64,000 bases of DNA from Bacillota bacterium (GTDB taxonomy: Bacteria; Bacillota; Clostridia; Acetivibrionales; DSM-1351): contig JAEVZU010000022.1 in assembly GCA_023392075.1 (NCBI GenBank), positions 1-64,000 of the forward strand. Reading direction: 5' to 3'. The translations under genes and the position numbers were made by a program. Position 1 is the stretch's first letter. Each line of letters starts with the position of its first letter. Shown here one piece after another: positions 1-6,781 of this stretch. Under the pieces are notes generated by a model, which saw only the letters and a list, made by a program, of their open reading frames with translations, did not search any database and was not told the origin of the DNA.

Positions 1-166
1 CAAGAACTTCGTCCACAGGGCAGGACTTTAAAGCAAAGCGAATCTCAACTCCAGGCAGCTCACTCAGCAGTGAGTCATACTGCATACGGATGCCTTCCAG
101 GTCGAAGATGACACAGTTCGTTGCTGCCGCTGCCAGTGCAGCTCGCATTCTTCTATTCTCTATCAT
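1..166 (-). CDS. Type III (alanine-racemase fold) PLP-dependent decarboxylase, N-terminal part only
   Basis: Only the first 55 codons lie in the window; the gene runs off the left edge. The start ATG is 3 bp after the stop of the DUF6271-like gene and has a GGGGGA ribosome binding site inside that gene's last codons. The peptide contains FDLEGIRMQYDSL and then IRFALKSCPVDEVL, which matches the first strand and the PLP-lysine strand (FAxKxCP) of ornithine/diaminopimelate decarboxylase-like enzymes. Members decarboxylate amino acids, free or carrier-bound. The substrate cannot be told from this fragment. Co-directional with the two genes upstream, so probably the third gene of one operon. Confidence 0.75.
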   Translation of the reverse strand, partial: MIENRRMRAALAAAATNCVIFDLEGIRMQYDSLLSELPGVEIRFALKSCPVDEVL

Positions 167-169
167 ATT

Positions 170-1534
170 TCAGCATCCCCCCGGTTCAGTATGCGAGGGT
201 TCTATCTCGACGCAGCTGCTGCACAGTCCGGTTTCCGACAGACAGGTGATCTTGCTTGCATTCATAAGTGAAGCCCATGCCTCCATGAGCACGCTAAAGT
301 CGTTTATATCCTGCTCAGCCTCCAGGAGCAGCTGCTGCCGTTGTCCTGCTATCAGTTCTGCAAATACTGCATATCGCCCACCCAGCCTGTAATAGGCATC
401 AGTGAGCACATTCAGCTTATGTTCATTCTCTCTTTTGTCGAGCTGCAAACTCTGCCGGACCATCTGGATGATCGGAGAAATCGATATTCGATGTCCCGGA
501 TGGAGCAGAGATTCGCCCGCTCTTGCCATGTTTTTATAGATATCATGGTAGTAGAGCATCGAAAGAAAGAACTTCGTCACTCTCATGTGATAAGCCATAA
601 AACCGGCATCGGTCTTTCTCCCCCGGGTATAGAAATTCTCTATATGTCTGTTGTGGTACACACCCGGCAGACGGGCGCATTCCACGGCATGCATCAGGAA
701 ATAGTCGCTGCCGATTGTATCGGTAGCGGGAGGCAGCGGAACATCTTCATACACCTGATAAAAACTGATGTTGCACATGTCTACATCCATTGGATCCACG
801 ATGGAAAGGGTTGACCGGTCGTGAGTGAATTTGCCGGTACCGGCGCCCTTGAAGGAAATGTCGACGAGTTTGCGTCTCTCCTCCGGTGAGCAATGATTAT
901 CCGCCCAGAGGCCGACAATGTCATAATAGATCTCCCGGTCGAGCGTATAGATATCCCCGATATCCACCGACATTTCACCAATGAAAGAGCCGCCGACCAT
1001 GGAAACGGGCTTACTCTCGTGTATGGGGTCAAGCACAACTTCAGAGACTGCTGCTTTCGCATCTCCGGCCTTTTTGCCAAGTGAAAGGAGTTCTTGATGA
1101 ATCGGGAACACGGTTGTGCCGTTGACAACCTGATAGAGGCTGTCTGAGTCTCTGCGATGAATCGAATCACATCCCAGGCTGCTGCCGATCAGAAATGCGC
1201 GATTGGTGCAGGCACCATAAGAGACTCCATCAGGCAGCATAAGGTCCAGCATCCGATCCGGGCCGTTGATGCCTGCGCGGTCTATGATCTTTCGGAGATG
1301 GTGTTTCTGCGCTGCCGAGCTGAGATGCACGGGAAAGACGTTCTTGTATGGGACAAGGTCCCGGGTGGCCCGGAAGTTCCTGGAAAACTCCTCACCATCA
1401 CATGTGTCCAAAATCAGGAGACATACTTCGACGCCGAAGTGACGAACCGCATATTCCGCTTCCTCCGCCAGCAAGGAGATAGCAGCAGTGCACTCCCGAT
1501 TAGTAGGAAGTGCCAGGCACACTCTGCGAGTCAT
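170..1534 (-). CDS. DUF6271-like protein, possible glycosyltransferase-like fold
   Basis: A 454-residue protein. The start (VCLALPTNRECTAA) followed by an HFGVEVCLLILDTCDG segment looks like the first two strands of a GT-A type nucleotide-binding fold, and the overall pattern resembles what I remember of the DUF6271 family (about 400-490 aa). This is recall, not a search. The reaction is unknown. The C-terminus is Cys-rich (CLSETGLCSSCVE). The ATG overlaps the stop of the upstream 42-codon gene (ATGA), so translation is probably coupled, and a PLP decarboxylase gene follows after 3 bp. The base composition is clearly richer in GC than the flanking AT-rich DNA, which suggests horizontal acquisition. 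Confidence 0.6.
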   Translation of the reverse strand: MTRRVCLALPTNRECTAAISLLAEEAEYAVRHFGVEVCLLILDTCDGEEFSRNFRATRDLVPYKNVFPVHLSSAAQKHHLRKIIDRAGINGPDRMLDLMLPDGVSYGACTNRAFLIGSSLGCDSIHRRDSDSLYQVVNGTTVFPIHQELLSLGKKAGDAKAAVSEVVLDPIHESKPVSMVGGSFIGEMSVDIGDIYTLDREIYYDIVGLWADNHCSPEERRKLVDISFKGAGTGKFTHDRSTLSIVDPMDVDMCNISFYQVYEDVPLPPATDTIGSDYFLMHAVECARLPGVYHNRHIENFYTRGRKTDAGFMAYHMRVTKFFLSMLYYHDIYKNMARAGESLLHPGHRISISPIIQMVRQSLQLDKRENEHKLNVLTDAYYRLGGRYAVFAELIAGQRQQLLLEAEQDINDFSVLMEAWASLMNASKITCLSETGLCSSCVEIEPSHTEPGGC

Positions 1535-1659
1535 AAGCTGTACCCATGTGCTTGACGAGCTTCACTGAGGCTGCCCCGCGGCAGGCCATGTCCCGGCTCA
1601 GGTATATTTTTATCAGCATGGATAATGGCGCCGAGATTAATGAAAAGTATTTCTGACAT
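1531..1659 (-). CDS. Short peptide (42 aa) at the head of the DUF6271/PLP operon
   Basis: A 43-codon ORF. The ATG at 1659 has a strong GGAAGGAG ribosome binding site 7 nt upstream, and the stop overlaps the next start as ATGA. The peptide begins MSEILFINLGAIIHADKN and ends ARQAHGYSL; it is hydrophobic at the N-terminus and polar, Gly/Pro/Arg-containing at the C-terminus. It could be a precursor or carrier peptide acted on by the two downstream enzymes, or the truncated remnant of a longer protein whose first strand looked like ILFINLGA. The ribosome binding site and coupling argue that it is translated; the function is inference only. Confidence 0.5.
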   Translation of the reverse strand: MSEILFINLGAIIHADKNIPEPGHGLPRGSLSEARQAHGYSL

Positions 1660-2239
1660 AGCTAGACTCCTTCCTCTTTTTCGCCATCAAAAGCAGGCAA
1701 AACAATCGTGTTAATATCTAAATCCGGAAATTTACTTTACCCTTTATAAAAGCTATGCCGGGTTTAAGCCTTGTTGTATACTTTCCCTCGACCCAAGTGA
1801 GAAGCTCCTAAAAGGTCTTAATGATTTTTATCTTAAGAAAAGTATACTAGGGTTTGATTTTAAAACACAACTATCCACCTAGACATGCAAAATCTAACAA
1901 CAAGCAAAAAATCGACATATTTATGGTCAAAAGTATAAATTTGTTAACCATAAATCGTAAATTGTAATTTTCTACAAATTATGTCAATCTTTTTAAGTGT
2001 TTTACTATTTTACTACTATTGTATAATTAATCCTGTTGCAAGTTAGCTTTTAATGTCACTTACCAGGAAGTTCGTTATATTAAATTCGATATAAAAAATC
2101 ACTATTCTTATTTTGAATTAGCAATGAATTCGTAAACCTGAAATACCCAAATTACTACCGTTTTTGTGCTGTTTATGCACATATTTTATATTTTTCAAGC
2201 ATTCCTGTAAGAATGAAATGGGCTTTGAGAAATAAAAAA
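1660..2239. other. AT-rich intergenic stretch with no gene seen
   Basis: No credible coding region on either strand. The part next to 1660 must hold the leftward promoter of the peptide operon, but no single -35/-10 pair stands out. The drop in GC at about 1680 marks the edge of the GC-rich operon. Confidence 0.5.
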
Positions 2240-2297
2240 CCTCCTGTTATGATTAATGTGTGTTTGTAAACGCACAAAAATCATAAAATCCAGGAGG
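2240..2297 (+). promoter_or_regulatory. Long hairpin whose 3' arm contains an AGGAGG ribosome binding site
   Basis: CCTCCTG TTATGATT at 2240-2254 pairs with AATCATAA...CAGGAGG ending at 2297, with further pairing of GTGTG/CGCAC near the loop. The right arm holds a CAGGAGG Shine-Dalgarno followed by an ATG at 2308, but that ORF stops after six codons. It is either a translational control hairpin whose gene has decayed, or the end of a lost small mobile element. No homology is claimed. Confidence 0.45.
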
Positions 2298-2446
2298 TAA
2301 TCCGCAAATGAAGAACCGAAACGTATAAAAACTGGAAGCAATAACACCAAACACACCGATCGTTGGAGTGATATGGCAGAAGAAACACAGTGGGCAAGGT
2401 TCATTGATTATCGTGGTTTCAAATATTGAGATAGGAGGCTATTTAT

Positions 2447-3243
2447 ATGAAGAATGATCCTTTAGTACTTGAAGAAATTTTGTTGTCATGGAGAAGATGC
2501 GTAAAAAGAGGTTTGATTACAACTATCGGCACCCCAATGGTACATATTGGAAGAACTGCCCTCCAGCAAAGGTTACTATTAAAAAAAAACTGTTATTGCT
2601 GTACAATGACTCCATCAGTGAAGTAAGTAGTTATATTTCAGTACAATGTTTATATTTTTTATGTGACAGCGACGGAATCATACTGGCCGAAAACAATATA
2701 GCAGCCGGCGATACTCCATTCAAATCAAGCGTAACTCCCGGAGCGTCCCTTTTAGAAGAGAGTATTGGCACAAACTCGGTTTCTTTATGCATGACGTTGA
2801 ACAGACCGGTTAATATTCTGCCCCAACATCATTATTGCGATCTTTTATCGGAATGTTATGAATATTGCATCCCTTTAGACTATAACAGCGAAACAATAGG
2901 CTATATTGCCGTAATCACAACAAATCAACCCATAGAGCCAGAATTGATTGCTATCACAAATCTTACCAATTATAAAATATGCAACGAATATCTCAAGTTC
3001 GAAAAGCAAAGTATTCTTGATAAAAATGCACCTGAAAGATTAAGCGATAAACAGATAGAGATTTTAAAACATATGGCTAAAGGCCTCACAGATTACGCTA
3101 TTTCAAAGGAAATGAAATTAAGCATTAGTTCTGTCAAATACCATAAACACAACATATTTCAAAAGTATAATGCCACAACCGGTACACAAGCAATTGTCAA
3201 AGCGATTAAGTTTAGCAATCTGTCTTTAGATGACATTACATGA
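2447..3243 (+). pseudogene. GAF/LuxR-type transcriptional regulator, frameshifted at an A9 tract
   Basis: The longest ORF from 2488 lacks the natural start. A better start is ATG 2447, with AGGAGG upstream; it encodes MKNDPLVLEEILLSWRRCVK, the usual N-terminus of AcoR-like regulators (SWxRC). That frame stops soon after nine A at 2581-2589. A one-base shift there joins it to the second frame, which continues with a GAF-like domain (GTNSVSLCMTLNRPVNI...CIPLDYNSETIGYIAVI) and a C-terminal LuxR-type helix-turn-helix (LSDKQIEILKHMAKGLTDYAISKEM). No AAA+ domain is present. It may be inactive, a sequencing error, or expressed by slippage on the A run. A strong terminator follows directly. Confidence 0.7.
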
Positions 3244-3268
3244 AAGTCGCTTCAATTATTTCACCTAT

Positions 3269-3304
3269 GGCATCAGGGTTTGTTGTCCTGATGCCTTTGT
3301 TTTA
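3269..3304 (+). terminator. Rho-independent terminator after the LuxR-type regulator
   Basis: A perfect 9-bp stem GGCATCAGG (3269-3277) / CCTGATGCC (3287-3295) with a 9-nt loop, followed by TTTGTTTT. It ends the rightward transcript of the regulator before the prophage. Confidence 0.9.
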
Positions 3305-3359
3305 ATCAATATGAAATTCCCATTTTGGAGGCAATGTCTCGTCTATTGACTTTTCAAAC

Positions 3360-3478
3360 TGTCTACTAAGCATCTAATCTTTATTCATAGCTTCCGAAGC
3401 AAAGACAATGAAATTCTGGTTTCAAGGTTCCTCATGAAATCGTCATTTCGATACCGATACAGGCACTGAAGAATTGGC
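3360..3478 (+). pseudogene. cotJC: Decayed 5' side of cotJC (manganese-catalase-like spore coat gene), left of attL
   Basis: Joining the bases left of the 17-bp repeat to those right of attR restores the reading DTDTGTEELAHMEII, the CotJC/Mn-catalase active-site signature TDIGTEELAH. Upstream, the frame is broken by TGA at 3434-3436. Short pieces in another frame (FIHSFRSKDNEIL, LVSRFLM) loosely resemble CotJC segments such as FIITQYGGPDNEL and YLSQRFTM, as if several single-base deletions had accumulated. The link of the last 13 codons to CotJC is firm; the decayed part further left is tentative. No cotJA or cotJB was recognised upstream. Confidence 0.5.
3462..3478 (+). repeat. attL core (17-bp direct repeat) with phage arm to 3492
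   Basis: The core is identical to 54548-54564. The phage-side arm GCCAACATGTTATC (3479-3492) is an inverted copy, 12 of 14 matching, of the phage-side arm at attR (54537-54550). A nearly symmetric attP of about 42 bp is what a large serine integrase uses, and the dyad centre falls on the GA dinucleotide of GAAGAATT. Confidence 0.9.
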
Positions 3479-3514
3479 GCCAACATGTTATCAGTTATAT
3501 ATCTTTATTAAATA

Positions 3515-3548
3515 AGCTCCCCTGGATCCGTACCAGAGGAGCTGTTTT
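3515..3548 (-). terminator. Terminator between attL and the first prophage gene
   Basis: A hairpin with arms AGCTCCCCTGG (3515-3525) and CCAGAGGAGCT (3533-3543). It is followed by T-rich sequence on both strands, so it can act on the leftward gene at 3559-4218 and against transcription entering from the host. Confidence 0.75.
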
Positions 3549-3558
3549 ATTATATTTA

Positions 3559-4218
3559 CTAAAGAGCTGCTTTTATGCTTGGATAAATAAAGTAGCTATC
3601 TGCAATATCAAACAATTTATTATAATCGCCCTCTACCATTTGTTTGAACTTGGGCCAGTTAATATCCTTGGCATTCTCTTTACTAAGGCACACATTTACA
3701 ACATCTTCATCGGATTCATTCCCTTTGGGATCTGTCATTTTGGTTGAAGTCCAGAACCAAATTTTATCTACTTTTGGATTTTTAAAAAGTAGCTCCATGC
3801 AGTTTACCGCATTATTTGCAGTTTTTCGGACGAGATCTTTCTCATCCCATGTCATACCTGGACTAAAATGAATATCTACAATTGTCTTTCCTTCTTCAGA
3901 GCTTACCTCAACGCTTTTAAATTTGTCGCTTTCGACGACTTGCTGAATAGCAGCTTTTGCGGTATCAGGTGTTACGTCCAACTTTGAAAAATCAATCTCA
4001 GGTTTTTTATCCGTTGTAGTAGCTATAGCCGTAGATTCTGCTGCAGCCGCTTGCGAGGAAGTATTAGCTGCTTCCTTTTTTGCGCTATCAGTCATGACTG
4101 AGTTCGATGCAGGGGTTGATCCTTTGTTTCCTTGATTCGCTGCACCGAATCCTAATACTACAACTATAATAACCCAAAACCACCACTTCTTATAAATAGG
4201 CTTTTTTATTTGTTCCAT
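3559..4218 (-). CDS. Membrane-anchored extracellular protein of unknown function (prophage cargo)
   Basis: 219 residues from the ATG at 4218, chosen because AAGGGGGA lies about 8 nt upstream; the in-frame ATG three codons earlier overlaps that site. Residues 4-10 are basic, then KWWFWVIIVVVLGFG forms one membrane segment. A Ser/Thr/Ala/Lys-rich linker (about 25-70) leads to a globular domain of about 140 residues with no recognised family; it contains DIHFSPGMTWDE and KIWFWTSTKM. Topology is probably N-in with the domain outside. Left-most phage gene, outside the lysis operon and followed by its own terminator, so a lysogenic-conversion gene is likely. Function unknown. Confidence 0.6.
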   Translation of the reverse strand: MEQIKKPIYKKWWFWVIIVVVLGFGAANQGNKGSTPASNSVMTDSAKKEAANTSSQAAAAESTAIATTTDKKPEIDFSKLDVTPDTAKAAIQQVVESDKFKSVEVSSEEGKTIVDIHFSPGMTWDEKDLVRKTANNAVNCMELLFKNPKVDKIWFWTSTKMTDPKGNESDEDVVNVCLSKENAKDINWPKFKQMVEGDYNKLFDIADSYFIYPSIKAAL

Positions 4219-4285
4219 CAAGCACATCCCCCTTAAATTATTACCTACACTTTACCATTTAGACTACAAAATTTCAATATTTTTC

Positions 4286-4313
4286 TTGTTTGTTTTACAT
4301 ATTATGGTATACT
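4286..4313 (+). promoter_or_regulatory. Candidate promoter for the 324-aa cargo gene
   Basis: TTGTTT (4286-4291), 16-nt spacer, TATACT (4308-4313). Located 130 bp before the GTG start at 4443, with a hairpin between them. Confidence 0.4.
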
Positions 4314-4373
4314 ATAACTATCCCAAAACAAAATAATCCTTCCTTGGTGTGTCTGCTTGATAGGAGGGGCAAA

Positions 4374-4430
4374 ATGCGGAGCTGCGGCTGCCGCTTTTTT
4401 GTTATAATATTCTGTGATAGAATTAAATAA
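4374..4430 (+). other. Possible 18-codon leader ORF and GC-rich hairpin
   Basis: AGGAGGGG is followed 4 nt later by an ATG and a short Cys-rich reading frame (MRSCGCRFF...). The hairpin GCGG-CTG-CCGC with a run of T (4384-4400) lies inside it. It could be a leader peptide/attenuator or a chance frame over a terminator. Confidence 0.3.
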
Positions 4431-4442
4431 GAGGTGATATAA

Positions 4443-5417
4443 GTGGATCTCATGAGGAGCTTTGAAGTAGATGGAAATATTAAACCAAGCTTATTCAATT
4501 TACTAAACACTATAAAAGATAATAACAAATTTCTTCATCATAGTGAGCATTTACAAATGCATCCTATCCCTGTATTTAATAAAAGTATCTTGCGAATTAC
4601 TACCTCAATTAACAGTCTAATAGACTACATCCCTTATCAAAAATACTCGACAAAAACTAGCTATGGCAATGATTTATTTATTAAAACTAAAGAAATTATT
4701 GAAAGTGTCATTGCATTTAAAGATGATACTTTTCAAATAATGAAATGCTTATATTCAAAAGATGCCTTTAGAGGAAAGAAGGAGCAAAAGTTTGCTGATA
4801 GATGGCTTGAATCTATAAATGAACCCGTCATAAAAGAATACAAAACTAATCTTAACTTTCTGTACAATCTTAATTATATTAACAATACAATTAAACACAA
4901 TAATGGTAGGCTTACTTTTTTTCATATTAAAGCTATGAATTATTATAATATTATAGGGTTTTTCCTTGAAGGTGTAGATGAGAAAGGGGTGAAGAAACCA
5001 GATGAAAATATACATTTTAAGTATAAAGGTATGCAAACTGGATATAGTTATAATTATTTAATTCCTTTAGCATTAGTATATACCTATTTAGTTTCTCATT
5101 ACGCATGTATTGCTATAAATAAAATACTCCAAGATACATATGGTGAAAGTATTGTCGTTGATAGAATCGAGGATCAAAGCGAAGATTTTATTAAGTTGAT
5201 TAAAGCTATAAATAAATTTACAACCAATATATTATTACCTGACGAATACAAAAGAAACTTCCCATATATTTGGTGTGATGATAGTTCATTAAAATTAGAA
5301 TATCCGGCATCTGATGTTTATATGAAAAATTTCCTGAAATATAGCAGTAATTATAAAGAAACCTTAATTACAAACGGTGATGGATATACAAATCAATATC
5401 AACTTCCTTATTGGTGA
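4443..5417 (+). CDS. Unknown 324-aa cargo protein, possibly HEPN-like
   Basis: Opposite in direction to most phage genes, very AT-rich, with its own candidate promoter and a strong terminator. GTG start with GAGGTGAT upstream. The protein is soluble, with no signal peptide, and rich in Asn, Lys, Ile and Tyr. The segment YINNTIKHNNGRLTF has the N-x-I/L-K-H-N look of HEPN-type and DUF proteins that bind RNA, but the diagnostic R-x4-6-H motif was not confirmed. The isolated position next to attL suggests a lysogen-expressed gene, perhaps for superinfection exclusion. This is inference. Confidence 0.55.
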   Translation: MDLMRSFEVDGNIKPSLFNLLNTIKDNNKFLHHSEHLQMHPIPVFNKSILRITTSINSLIDYIPYQKYSTKTSYGNDLFIKTKEIIESVIAFKDDTFQIMKCLYSKDAFRGKKEQKFADRWLESINEPVIKEYKTNLNFLYNLNYINNTIKHNNGRLTFFHIKAMNYYNIIGFFLEGVDEKGVKKPDENIHFKYKGMQTGYSYNYLIPLALVYTYLVSHYACIAINKILQDTYGESIVVDRIEDQSEDFIKLIKAINKFTTNILLPDEYKRNFPYIWCDDSSLKLEYPASDVYMKNFLKYSSNYKETLITNGDGYTNQYQLPYW

Positions 5418-5419
5418 AC

Positions 5420-5447
5420 AAAAAAGCCCTCCAAAGAGAGCTTTTTT
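5420..5447. terminator. Bidirectional terminator between cargo gene and dam
   Basis: AAAAAAGCCCTC, CAAA loop, GAGAGCTTTTTT. A-run and T-run on both sides let it serve the rightward 324-aa gene and the leftward methylase gene. Confidence 0.85.
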
Positions 5448-5448
5448 A

Positions 5449-6204
5449 CTAATAATTCTTTATAATAACCTCCCCATACCTCTTGTCCACATCCTTATAC
5501 CTGGCTGTCAGGCTGTTGTTTCTCTCGACCGCTTCAATATGGAAATTCTCATAGCGGCCCCAAATATAATCACAATCATTATAAGATAATATAAACTTCC
5601 CTTTTACATCCTTCAGTACCTGGTAGAGCCGTTCATGATCCTCCTGGGAGAACTGAGCTTGGTAGTACTTTTCGGTACCGTAGTAAGGTGGATCCAGGTA
5701 AAAGAGTGCAGCCGGCCTGTCATAAACCTTAATCAATGATTCAAAGTCCTTGTTTTCCACGACCACCCGGGAGAGTCGCTCTTGGAGCCGGTTCAGATAC
5801 TCAATTGCAACTGTGGTATCTTTCTTTATGCAACCGTATGTGCGTGAGTCGGATCCGTAAGACGTCTTAATCACCATAAAAAACCGTGCAGCCCGTTGTA
5901 TGTCAGTCATACCTCTGGTATTGTATTGGGCCTTAAAGTCTTCAAACAACTCCCTGGAGTTAAGCATGAATGAGAGTTCCCGCTGCAGCTCCTGGCAATG
6001 ATATTTGATACAACGGTATAAATTAACCAGATCACTGTTATAGTCATTATATACTTCCATATCCGCGTGCCGGTCACTGTGGAATAGTACCCACCCAGCT
6101 CCGCCAAACACCTCGATATACCTGTCAAAATTATCAGGAAACCTGCTTACTATTTCTTTCCGGAGAAGTTTCTTTCCCCCTATCCATCCGATAAAACTAT
6201 TCAT
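5449..6204 (-). CDS. dam: D12-class DNA adenine-N6 methyltransferase (Dam-like)
   Basis: 251 residues from the ATG at 6204, which has a GGAGG 6-10 nt upstream; the longer reading frame begins with unlikely hydrophobic residues. It starts FIGWIGGKKLLRKEI, the S-adenosylmethionine motif (GGK) of D12 methylases, then FGGAGWVLFH, and DPPYYGTEKYY carries the catalytic DPPY motif. It transfers a methyl group to adenine N6 in a short target. No partner restriction gene is next to it, so it is probably a solitary phage methylase protecting phage DNA or altering host methylation. Length fits the family. Confidence 0.9.
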   Translation of the reverse strand: MNSFIGWIGGKKLLRKEIVSRFPDNFDRYIEVFGGAGWVLFHSDRHADMEVYNDYNSDLVNLYRCIKYHCQELQRELSFMLNSRELFEDFKAQYNTRGMTDIQRAARFFMVIKTSYGSDSRTYGCIKKDTTVAIEYLNRLQERLSRVVVENKDFESLIKVYDRPAALFYLDPPYYGTEKYYQAQFSQEDHERLYQVLKDVKGKFILSYNDCDYIWGRYENFHIEAVERNNSLTARYKDVDKRYGEVIIKNY

Positions 6205-6224
6205 AAATATCCTCCAAATCAAAT

Positions 6225-6251
6225 AAAAAACGGAGCAAAACTTTACTCCGC
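6225..6251 (-). terminator. Terminator or attenuator just upstream of dam
   Basis: On the minus strand CGGAG-(10 nt)-CTCCG is followed by six T. It ends about 20 nt before the dam start, so it either blocks read-through from the right or lies in the dam leader as an attenuator. Confidence 0.6.
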
Positions 6252-6352
6252 TCAAGTTATTGCTTTTTCTATTTAGCCGAAAATGTAGTCATAACTACCG
6301 CACTTCTGGAATTACCAGTTGATTATATTATACTACCGTCATATAATAAAAA

Positions 6353-6365
6353 CGAACGCACGTTC
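6353..6365 (+). promoter_or_regulatory. LexA (DinR) SOS box
   Basis: CGAACGCACGTTC fits the Gram-positive LexA consensus CGAAC-RNRY-GTTC exactly. It lies about 90 bp before the small gene at 6455 and about 150 bp from dam on the other strand, so either could be damage-inducible. Confidence 0.8.
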
Positions 6366-6454
6366 TATAGTATTATAGTTTAATCTGATAACTGCTGCAA
6401 TGGGTTTAGTAATTTTAAACCACTTTATACCAGTAAATTTATGAGGTGATAATT

Positions 6455-6748
6455 ATGCCATTTGGTCATGAACGAAAGGAAATAGAAAAAAGAAAAGAAG
6501 CCAGCAGCTATGAAAGTAAGATCGAGTCTCAAAACTTTATAGAGGTCACAGCTTTAATGCGTAACGATGGCGTCATTATCCCCCTATCTTTTATATGGGA
6601 AGATAGGGAGATAAAAATAGAAAGGGTCTTAAACGTCCGGCCAGGATCATCCTTAAAGGACAAGGTTGCGGCAACACGATTTCTGTGTGTGGCTATGAAC
6701 AGACGTTTTTACCTGTATTTCACTGGCAAGCAGTGGTATATAGATTAA
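6455..6748 (+). CDS. Small SOS-controlled protein of unknown function
   Basis: 97 residues from ATG 6455 (MPFGHERKEIEKRKEA), chosen over GTG 6446 because GAGGTGAT is spaced for the ATG. A charged N-terminal helix is followed by a beta-rich part (FIEVTALMRNDGVIIPLSF...RRFYLYFTGKQWYI). I recall similar 100-aa proteins near LexA-controlled polymerase genes in clostridia, but no polymerase is present here. The LexA box upstream and the terminator directly after the stop make it a self-contained DNA-damage-induced unit inside the prophage. Confidence 0.65.
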   Translation: MPFGHERKEIEKRKEASSYESKIESQNFIEVTALMRNDGVIIPLSFIWEDREIKIERVLNVRPGSSLKDKVAATRFLCVAMNRRFYLYFTGKQWYID

Positions 6749-6770
6749 AAAAGCCCCAAAGGGCCTTTTT
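6749..6770 (+). terminator. Terminator after the SOS gene
   Basis: AAAAAGCCC, CAAA, GGGCCTTTTT. The A-rich left side also lets it end the leftward ATPase gene, whose stop is at 6782. Confidence 0.8.
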
Positions 6771-6781
6771 ACTTAATATTA

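Noticed and set aside
341..1555. Plus-strand frames of 157 and 132 codons and a 129-codon minus frame
   Set aside because: All are shadows of the GC-rich DUF6271-like gene, whose skewed codon use keeps other frames open.
2195..2404. 69-codon minus-strand frame between hairpin and regulator
   Set aside because: No ribosome binding site, runs through the hairpin and has no family resemblance.
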